Translations under genes and position numbers: made by a program
Source of the DNA: JBEKJU01 sp050011095
GTDB taxonomy: Bacteria; Desulfobacterota; Syntrophorhabdia; Syntrophorhabdales; WCHB1-27
NCBI GenBank assembly: GCA_050011095.1
Contig: JBEKJU010000161.1
Location: forward strand, 1-9,497
DNA: 9,497 nt
Direction of reading: 5' to 3'
Notes under the pieces: model-generated
The model's input: only the letters and a program-made list of their open reading frames with translations
Told to the model about the DNA's origin: nothing
Databases searched by the model: none
Part shown: in pieces, positions 1-5,333 of the stretch
Position numbering within the stretch: position 1 is the first letter of the stretch
Layout of the letters: every line of letters begins with the position of its first letter

Positions 1-11
1 GCGACCCGCCT

Positions 12-182
12 CTACACCAGCAGGGCGTCGCTTATGTTCAGTTCGAGCATCCTGGTGCTCGAGAGGAGGCGGACGAGGTTCTTTTTGACCGCCTCGATGT
101 CGCCGCCTATTATCATGAGTTCCTCCGCCGTGGCGCGAAGGAGCTTTATCTTCTCATCCATCTTCTTTATTCTTTCATCCAT
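12..182 (-). CDS. Small charged protein of 56 residues, unknown function
   Basis: Reading the minus strand, an ATG at 182-180 opens a 56-codon frame that closes with TAG at 14-12. A textbook Shine-Dalgarno AAGGAGG (plus positions 190-196) sits 7 nt upstream, which is strong support for real translation. The protein starts MDERIKKMDEKIKLL and is rich in Lys/Glu/Asp with regularly spaced Leu/Ile/Met. It therefore looks like one or two amphipathic helices, possibly a short coiled coil. I see no signal peptide, transmembrane segment or Cys/His metal site. It lies 63 nt downstream of the acyl-CoA ligase and is probably the last visible cistron of the operon. I do not recognise a family. A helical accessory or small-subunit role for a neighbouring enzyme is possible but is only inference. 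Confidence 0.72.
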   Translation of the reverse strand: MDERIKKMDEKIKLLRATAEELMIIGGDIEAVKKNLVRLLSSTRMLELNISDALLV

Positions 183-208
183 ATCTTTGCCTCCTTGTTG
201 CGGCGGTT

Positions 209-237
209 GCGGTCAAACGCAGTCATGCAATGACCGC
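209..237. repeat. Intercistronic inverted repeat (7-bp arms)
   Basis: GCGGTCA at 209-215 is the exact reverse complement of TGACCGC at 231-237, with a 15-nt loop. A shorter alternative stem (GTCA 222-225 with TGAC 231-234) overlaps it. It lies between the ligase stop and the Shine-Dalgarno of the small protein. There is no T-run after it on the transcribed strand, so it does not look like an intrinsic terminator. A role in RNA stability or processing is possible. Confidence 0.4.
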
Positions 238-245
238 GGCCGTCA

Positions 246-1628
246 CTAGTGTTTTTCTCTCATGTCCTTGAACCTCTTCGCCTTCACCTCATAGCGGGGA
301 AGGCTTCCGTGGGGATGGACCTCTATCTTGTAGCCGAGGTTCGTCTTTACCCGAAGCTCGTCCTTGAGCTTGGCGAGGAGGGACTCCTTCCGGTCTTCGA
401 AGCCGGGCTTGATCTCTATCTTGAGGGCGATGTCGTCGATATCCCCCTTCTTCGTCACGATGACCTCGTACTCGTCGGATAGCTCGCTGAAGCTCCTTAC
501 CACCTCTTCTATGGCGGTGGGGGCGAGGAGGACGCCCTTGACCTTCGTGATGTCGTCGGCCCTGCCCACGACCCCGCCGTCGATGATGCGGAAGGTCCTG
601 CCGCACTCGCATTCATAGTCGGCCCAGCGGATCACGTCCTTTGAGTCGAAGCGGATGCAGGGCTTCGCCATCCTGTCGAAGGCGGTGATGATCATCTTGC
701 CGTTTCTGCCCGGCTCCTCGATAAGCTCGCCCGTATCCACGTCCTCGATCTCCACGAGGAACATGGCTTCGTTCACGTGAAGCCCCTTCTGCGCCGTGCA
801 CATGTAGCTCCACGCGCCTATCTCCGTGGCCCCTATGTGGTCGTAGACCTTCGCCCCCCAGGCATCCTCGATGCGCTGCTTGGTGGTGGGTATGCTCGCG
901 CCCGGCTCGCCCGCGCAGGTGATCCTCTTGATCCCGATGGTCTTCGGGTCTATGCCTATTTTCCGGGCCGTGTCGGCCATGCCGAGCACATAGGTCGGGG
1001 TCGCGCCGAAGGCGGTGCACTTAAGCTCCTGCATCTTCATGATGCGGGCCTCCGTGTCGAGGACGCCGCCGGGAACGACCTCGCAGCCCAGCTTCTCCCC
1101 CGCGTAGTGACAGGCCCAGAAGGCGACGAAGATGTTATAGCCGAAGGGGATGAAGAGCCTGTCCGTATCCCTGTAGCCCTGGGCATAGAGGATGTAGGCC
1201 CAGCACTCGGCCCACCAGTCCCAGTCCTGCCAGGTGTCCGCCTGATATACGGGGGTGCCCGTGGTGCCGCTCGTCTGGCGAAACTCCGTTACATCAGAGA
1301 GGGGCACGGCGAGCATGTCCCCGTAGGGGAAGGGCGGCCTGCTCTGGACGTCCCTGAGCATGCCCTTGTCTATCTTCGGGACCTTCCGCACATCCGCCAG
1401 GGTCTTCAAGTCCCCCGGCTCTATGCCGGCGTCCCTGTAGAGCTTCCCGTAAAAGGGCGAGTTGTTATAGGCCCACTCGACGATGCGACGGAACTTCTTC
1501 ACCTGAAGTTCTTGAAGCCTTTCCCTGGGCAATGTCTCCAGGATCGGGTTCCAGTATATGCTTTGAAGCCTTTCCCTGGGCAATGTCTCCAGGATCGGGT
1601 TCCAGTATATGCTGCTATCCTTGGCCAT
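246..1628 (-). CDS. Phenylacetate-CoA ligase (PaaK)-like AMP-forming acyl/aryl-CoA ligase
   Basis: 460 residues, the usual size for PaaK-type ligases, which adenylate a carboxylic acid with ATP and then transfer it to CoA in the cytoplasm. Visible motifs: P-loop TSGTTGTP at 119-126; A5-type GATEIGAW at 266-273; an Asp/Arg adenylate-binding stretch around 318-331 (DRMAKPCIRF); a CxCGR turn at 340-344; hinge-side GRADD at 355-359; and a C-terminal LPRYEVKAKR at 443-452 whose Lys449 fits the catalytic lysine. The N-terminal WNPxLETLPRExLQ signature is typical of PaaK but occurs twice: residues 6-22 and 23-39 are identical. The start ATG (1628) has AAGGAGG 8 nt upstream; the frame is open further upstream but has no comparable site there. 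The aromatic-rich stretch around 132-143 differs from textbook PaaK and suggests a different substrate. Family assignment is firm; the actual acid is unknown. Confidence 0.9.
   Translation of the reverse strand: MAKDSSIYWNPILETLPRERLQSIYWNPILETLPRERLQELQVKKFRRIVEWAYNNSPFYGKLYRDAGIEPGDLKTLADVRKVPKIDKGMLRDVQSRPPFPYGDMLAVPLSDVTEFRQTSGTTGTPVYQADTWQDWDWWAECWAYILYAQGYRDTDRLFIPFGYNIFVAFWACHYAGEKLGCEVVPGGVLDTEARIMKMQELKCTAFGATPTYVLGMADTARKIGIDPKTIGIKRITCAGEPGASIPTTKQRIEDAWGAKVYDHIGATEIGAWSYMCTAQKGLHVNEAMFLVEIEDVDTGELIEEPGRNGKMIITAFDRMAKPCIRFDSKDVIRWADYECECGRTFRIIDGGVVGRADDITKVKGVLLAPTAIEEVVRSFSELSDEYEVIVTKKGDIDDIALKIEIKPGFEDRKESLLAKLKDELRVKTNLGYKIEVHPHGSLPRYEVKAKRFKDMREKH
1512..1613. repeat. Perfect 51-bp tandem duplication inside the ligase gene
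   Basis: Positions 1512-1562 and 1563-1613 are identical over all 51 bases and directly adjacent. The unit is 17 codons long, so the frame is kept and the ligase carries SIYWNPILETLPRERLQ twice (residues 6-22 and 23-39). The lack of any synonymous difference points to a very recent slippage or duplication event, or to an assembly artefact. Confidence 0.97.
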
Positions 1629-1636
1629 GCATCTGT

Positions 1637-1643
1637 CCTCCTT
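1637..1643 (-). promoter_or_regulatory. Ribosome binding site fixing the ligase start
   Basis: CCTCCTT on the plus strand reads AAGGAGG on the coding strand and ends 8 nt before the ATG at 1628-1626. It selects this start over upstream in-frame codons reaching about 1724, which would add 32 residues absent from the family. Confidence 0.8.
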
Positions 1644-1720
1644 GTGGTGATTTTTCCATCTATGGGCGCCTTTTTTCCCTTGCTTCGTCCTGCCTCGTGG
1701 CACTCCACGGCAGTACCATC

Positions 1721-2377
1721 TCACAACGCTTTCGTCATCTCCCCCAGAATGAAGGCAATTTCGACCCGTCCGGTCGGCGCTAGAATGCGGGTGCTATACT
1801 GCCTCACATACTCCAGGAGGTGACGCTTGAGGGTCCTGTACTCGTCCGACACGAGGGTGTCCGCTATATCCTGAATGCGCTGCGCAACCCCTTCGAGAAG
1901 GACCCTGCTCGGTCCGGAGCCTATTATGCCCTGCCACTCCGCCTTGATCCTTATTCCCTTGCCGAGGAGGACCGGGAAGTATTCCCTCGTGAGAAAGTCA
2001 CCATAGTCCTTCTCGCTCCCCGGCATCATCGTATAGTACTGATTGAACCGCCACGTTCCGAGCTCGATGCCGTATGACGTCAACTCCACCCTGCCGCTGT
2101 CCCTGAGGATCCTGCTGCTGTAGTTCACGATATACGGCTGGAGCCCTTCCGTGACGGTGAGGAATTCCCGCGTATCTAGGGCTTTTTGAAGGCTCTTGGA
2201 GTCGGGGGAGGTTATGACGTGGCTGATGCGCGGGCCTGCGCCGACAATCACGTGGAATGCACCGACCACGTTAAGACCCAGCTTCTGTAATGTCGGCAGG
2301 TGTGTACGAAGCACGAAGTCCGTGTACTCCGTTTCTTTTCCCCTTACCATATCCCATGACTGGACATATAAGAACAT
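1721..2377 (-). CDS. Tandem-repeat NIPSNAP/ABM-like dimeric alpha/beta-barrel protein
   Basis: 218 residues built from two homologous halves of about 107 residues. YSSRILRDSGRVEL at 86-99 is matched by YSTRILAPTGRVEI at 194-207, and VGAGP at 45-49 by IGSGP at 152-156. The alternating strands and helices and the half length suit the ferredoxin-like dimeric alpha/beta-barrel superfamily (NIPSNAP, ABM, EthD and similar), here fused as a pseudo-dimer. No signal peptide, metal motif or cofactor motif is visible. Start ATG 2377 has AGGGGG 5 nt upstream, and the gene begins only 13 nt after the upstream PEP-utilizing gene ends, so the two are surely cotranscribed. Such proteins are often small-molecule binders, cofactor-free oxygenases or isomerases, or accessory proteins. 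I cannot say which applies. The repeat architecture is seen directly; the family name is a moderate-confidence guess. Confidence 0.6.
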   Translation of the reverse strand: MFLYVQSWDMVRGKETEYTDFVLRTHLPTLQKLGLNVVGAFHVIVGAGPRISHVITSPDSKSLQKALDTREFLTVTEGLQPYIVNYSSRILRDSGRVELTSYGIELGTWRFNQYYTMMPGSEKDYGDFLTREYFPVLLGKGIRIKAEWQGIIGSGPSRVLLEGVAQRIQDIADTLVSDEYRTLKRHLLEYVRQYSTRILAPTGRVEIAFILGEMTKAL

Positions 2378-2390
2378 GTCGTCCCCCTAA

Positions 2391-4088
2391 TTACTTTGCG
2401 TGAGACTCCGTCAGTACGACAACGGTCCCAAGGTTCGCGTCTATCCTTATTTTTTGGCCCGATTTCAATTTCGTCGTTCCTTCGAAGACATTCATGACCA
2501 CCGGGATCCCATATTCCCTGCCCACTATGGCTGCATGGGAAAGCGCTCCCCCCCTGTCCACCACGACGCCCCTTATCATGCCGAATATGGGCGTCCATGA
2601 CGGCGAGGTGCTGGCGGCGACGAGGATGTCCCCTTCCTGGATCTGGACGAGGTCGTTCTCGTCCAGGACCACCCTCGCTATCCCCTCGGCGGTCCCCGGC
2701 GAGCCGCACGTACCGAGAAGGTCCGCCTTTAACTCCGGCTTCGCTTCGGGGAGCTTACCCACGACGACCTTCAGTGCGATAGGATCGGACGAGCGGATCA
2801 CGAGTTCCATCGCCTTGTCGAGTCCGAAGCCGTTTCGCAGTATCACCGGGGGGTTCCCCCGGCTGTTCCACCCCTTCCACTCGGCCCGGCGCCTGGACAC
2901 GGTCGCCTGCAGCCTGAACTGGTCGGGGTTTATGCCCGCCCGCCTCACCTCGTCGGGTATGAGGAAAAAGATGTCATCAGGAAAGTCTATGGTCCCGGAT
3001 GCGCCGAAACGCCGCCCCATGTCGACGCAGACCTTGCGGATCATCGCGTGCGTGTAAAGATCGAGATAGTGGTTATGCTCTTCGCTGAAGCGACTCGAAT
3101 TCTGGGCGATCTTCAAGAGCGCCGAAAACCACCAGCGCTGTTCCGGCGCGATCCTCCCGAGCAGCTCTTTTTCGGCCTCCTTTCTTTCGTGCTCGTGCTT
3201 CTCCCTCTCCTTGTCGAGGTCGTAATCCCTGTCCATCCTGAGATAGATCTTCATTCTGGAGAAGGCCGGGGCGGGCTCCTCCGCCCAGGTGGGCAGATTG
3301 ATCTCGGCCATCCTCTCCATGCGCCAACCCGCCTTCAGATCGAGGAACACCTTGAACTCTTTGAGAAATTGACGCCCCTTGTCCGTCGCTTCCAGGCGCG
3401 GCACGGTCTCGGCGGGGGGGGAGTCCATTATAACCTCCTTGAGTCCCATCTCGGCTGCCTTTCGGGCAAACTCCCAGAGGGCCCTGTCCACCCTGAAGCT
3501 CTCATTATCGAAGCCGCTCATCAGCGCGAGAAAGACCGGATGGGTATCGTCGATACCGAAGAGCTGCTTGCACAACTGCTCAAAGAGCACGTACGGCATG
3601 TACGTGCCGTACATCATGTACATGTGAATCTCCCACATCCTTCTGCACGTATCGATGGCGTACTCGAAGTTTGCGAGGAGGTCGATGCCCGTCGCGGTCG
3701 CGCCGTCGACGCGCTTTATCTTCTCATACCTCCCGAGCATCTCATCCACGAATTTTGACCAAAGTCCATCGTAGTCCTCAAGAAAGGGCCTGATGGCCTT
3801 CTTGAACCCGACCTTGCGCTCCGCCTTCTCCGCGTCCGATTCTACGAGTATTATAGTGAGATAGCCGCCGCCGTCCTTAAAGCGCCAGTCCCAACCCTTT
3901 GTCGTGGGGATCTGGAGCGACTCGGCGCCGTACTGCATGCCGTGGCGACAGAAATTGACCCAGAACCACCCGAACATGGGAGTCCAGGCGGGTACGGAGT
4001 GGGTCCCGTCGAGAAACCAGGCGGGCGATTGGGCAAGATCAGCCCCTTCATCGAACTCCAATCCAGGCACACAGTCATAAACCTTCAT
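2391..4088 (-). CDS. PEP-utilizing mobile-domain protein (phenylphosphate synthase PpsA-like), paralogue 2
   Basis: 565 residues. The C-terminal part (about 455-560) is a clear phosphohistidine swivel domain: GSPGTAEG at 462-469, then GGALSHAAIVGRE at 513-525, with His518 in the position that carries phosphate in PEP synthase, pyruvate phosphate dikinase and rifampin phosphotransferase. The preceding helical region includes a charged stretch at 289-310 and FSEEH at 334-338, comparable to the middle region of such enzymes. An N-terminal WFLDGTHSVPAWTPMF block (24-39) is shared with the paralogue at 5334-7049. There is no N-terminal ATP-grasp domain, so it cannot load phosphate from ATP alone. 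This organisation matches PpsA, the catalytic subunit of phenylphosphate synthase, which needs a separate ATP-grasp subunit PpsB. AGGAGG lies 9 nt before the ATG. The substrate is unknown; phenol or another hydroxyl or enol compound is possible. Confidence 0.82.
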   Translation of the reverse strand: MKVYDCVPGLEFDEGADLAQSPAWFLDGTHSVPAWTPMFGWFWVNFCRHGMQYGAESLQIPTTKGWDWRFKDGGGYLTIILVESDAEKAERKVGFKKAIRPFLEDYDGLWSKFVDEMLGRYEKIKRVDGATATGIDLLANFEYAIDTCRRMWEIHMYMMYGTYMPYVLFEQLCKQLFGIDDTHPVFLALMSGFDNESFRVDRALWEFARKAAEMGLKEVIMDSPPAETVPRLEATDKGRQFLKEFKVFLDLKAGWRMERMAEINLPTWAEEPAPAFSRMKIYLRMDRDYDLDKEREKHEHERKEAEKELLGRIAPEQRWWFSALLKIAQNSSRFSEEHNHYLDLYTHAMIRKVCVDMGRRFGASGTIDFPDDIFFLIPDEVRRAGINPDQFRLQATVSRRRAEWKGWNSRGNPPVILRNGFGLDKAMELVIRSSDPIALKVVVGKLPEAKPELKADLLGTCGSPGTAEGIARVVLDENDLVQIQEGDILVAASTSPSWTPIFGMIRGVVVDRGGALSHAAIVGREYGIPVVMNVFEGTTKLKSGQKIRIDANLGTVVVLTESHAK

Positions 4089-4141
4089 AACATGCTACCT
4101 CCTGGAAGTCGCTCTAGAAAGCATACTATCAGGTTCGGATA

Positions 4142-4462
4142 TTAAAAGATACGAAGAATCAGCGGTTCGGAGCTGGCGGTCACCTCATATGACTTGAGCA
4201 CCGGCCGGCCTTCCAAGAACCCCTCGCATTTTGCGATTATCTTCGCGTAATCTCCGCCCTTTTCGTAGGCCTCCAGGTCTCCCCTGGTGTCCCAGGCTGT
4301 TATGGAGATGCCTTCATCGGGAGACTCGATGCACTCCAGGAGGTGGACAAACCTGATCCCCTTGTGTTGCTTGTGCGCCGGTATTACCTCATTCACGTAC
4401 GCATTGCGAAGCTCGTCCCGCTTCCCCGGTTTCGTATTGAAGAACGTCATTCTCACGTACAT
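4142..4462 (-). CDS. ABM-like (YgiN-type) small dimeric alpha/beta-barrel protein
   Basis: 106 residues, the length of a single antibiotic-biosynthesis-monooxygenase (ABM) domain. It begins MYVRMTFFNTKPGKRDELRN, a first beta strand and helix typical of the family. The family-typical pattern continues with HKGIRFVHLLECIESPD, then ISITAWDTRGDLEAYEKG (strand, Trp, and the 'E/D-x-x-x-A-Y' helix). ABM domains form dimers; some are cofactor-free quinol monooxygenases, others only bind ligands or help folding. Its Shine-Dalgarno AAGGAGGG overlaps the stop codon of the SDR gene, so translation is probably coupled and the two products may act in equal amounts. If the host is anaerobic, an oxygenase role is unlikely and a binding or isomerase role is more reasonable (inference). 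Family assignment is fairly good; the function is unknown. Confidence 0.72.
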   Translation of the reverse strand: MYVRMTFFNTKPGKRDELRNAYVNEVIPAHKQHKGIRFVHLLECIESPDEGISITAWDTRGDLEAYEKGGDYAKIIAKCEGFLEGRPVLKSYEVTASSEPLILRIF

Positions 4463-4466
4463 AATC

Positions 4467-4474
4467 CCTCCTTA
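4467..4474 (-). promoter_or_regulatory. Shine-Dalgarno overlapping the SDR stop codon
   Basis: On the coding strand the run TAAGGAGGG contains both the SDR stop TAA (plus 4474-4472) and the ribosome binding site of the ABM-like gene, whose ATG begins at 4462. A ribosome finishing the SDR will sit on this site, suggesting translational coupling. Confidence 0.7.
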
Positions 4475-5227
4475 ATGCAAGGCCCTCCCGCCGTCAACCA
4501 GCATGACTTCCCCGGTGATGAAATCGGAGTCGTCGGAAGCGAAAAACAGGGCGGCGCCGACGATATCCTCGGCCACACCCAACCTCTTCATTGGGGTTTT
4601 CGAGGTGTCGTATTTCGTCACGTCGGCGATAGTCCTGCTAGCCTCCGTGTCGGTGAAGCCGGGTGCTACCGCGTTGACGGTGATATTGTCCGGTCCCACC
4701 TCCACGGCCAGCGCCCGGGTCAACCCGACCACCCCGCCCTTCGAGGCCACGTAGTGGATAAAACCATTGGAGCCGGTAAAGAATACCTCGGAGGTCAGAT
4801 TGATGATCCTCCCTTTTCCCTGTGCCTTCATATAGGGATAGACGGCCTGCGCGCAGAGCCAGGGCCCCTTTATGTTGATGGCCATCATGAGGTCCCATTC
4901 CTCAATCGGGATCTTCGTGAAGGGTCTCCGCTCCACCCCGAAGTAATAGGCGGCGTTATTGACTAGGATATCGATCTTTCCGAAGGCTTTCACGGCCTCG
5001 TCGGCCATCCTCTTCACATCGTCCGGGCTCGTGATATCGGCCTTAAACCATATGGCCTCGCCGCCCTTTTCGGCTACCTCGTCCGCTACCTTCTTGAGGC
5101 CCTCCATGTCTTTCCTCGTGACGAGCACGAGTTTTGCGCCCTCTTCGGCGAACCTGATGGCAAATACCCTGCCCAGGCCCTTCCCGGCGCCCGTGATTAT
5201 GGCAACTTTTCCCTCTAGACGTTTCAT
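4472..5227 (-). CDS. Short-chain dehydrogenase/reductase (classical SDR, FabG-like)
   Basis: 251 residues, the standard classical SDR length; it should interconvert a hydroxyl and a keto group using NAD(P)H. All motifs are present: TGAGKGLG nucleotide loop at 12-19; D64 near the adenine; NNAA at 90-93; N118; catalytic S146; and Y159-x3-K163 (YVASK). S146 and Y159 are 13 residues apart, as in FabG. N-V-x-P-G (NAVAPG) follows at 185-190. TRK after the second strand (37-39) rather than Asp hints at NADP(H) preference, an inference from family rules. The start ATG has GGAGGAG 7 nt upstream. The gene lies between two PEP-utilizing paralogues and is probably coupled to the ABM-like gene. In an aromatic or ketone pathway it could act as a 3-hydroxyacyl-CoA or alcohol dehydrogenase; the substrate cannot be read from sequence. 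Confidence 0.95.
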   Translation of the reverse strand: MKRLEGKVAIITGAGKGLGRVFAIRFAEEGAKLVLVTRKDMEGLKKVADEVAEKGGEAIWFKADITSPDDVKRMADEAVKAFGKIDILVNNAAYYFGVERRPFTKIPIEEWDLMMAINIKGPWLCAQAVYPYMKAQGKGRIINLTSEVFFTGSNGFIHYVASKGGVVGLTRALAVEVGPDNITVNAVAPGFTDTEASRTIADVTKYDTSKTPMKRLGVAEDIVGAALFFASDDSDFITGEVMLVDGGRALH

Positions 5228-5257
5228 TTGTACGCTCCTCCAGATAACGCAATCTGT

Positions 5258-5333
5258 CAGGTGAGCCGGGGTCGAGGTTCGAGGACCAGGCGGGGGGTGC
5301 CGGCCTCTCTCCCCGACCCCTCCGATCCACCTG
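5258..5333. repeat. Nested inverted repeat in the gap before the SDR gene
   Basis: This 106-bp non-coding gap (5228-5333) holds two nested complementary pairs: outer CAGGTG 5258-5263 with CACCTG 5328-5333, and inner GGGGTCG 5268-5274 with CGACCCC 5314-5320. Small unpaired stretches separate the stems, and the apex is GC-rich. CACCTG directly abuts the stop codon of the upstream PEP-utilizing gene (5336-5334). No T-tract follows on the coding strand, which argues against an intrinsic terminator. It may be a structured intercistronic RNA element affecting stability or relative expression. No other feature is visible in the gap apart from the SDR ribosome binding site. Confidence 0.45.

Noticed and set aside
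1629..1724. N-terminal extension of the ligase (32 extra residues)
   Set aside because: The extension is Arg/Lys/Gly-rich and absent from the family. A strong AAGGAGG at 8 nt supports the start at 1628.
777..1823. Long open frame on the plus strand opposite the ligase
   Set aside because: It lies antisense to a gene with clear ligase motifs, has no recognisable domain, and even translates the 51-bp duplication as a low-complexity repeat. High GC at third positions explains the openness.
5258..5333. Intrinsic terminator after PEP-utilizing paralogue 1
   Set aside because: The inverted repeat is imperfect and no T-tract follows on the coding strand; the downstream SDR has only its own ribosome binding site and no visible promoter.
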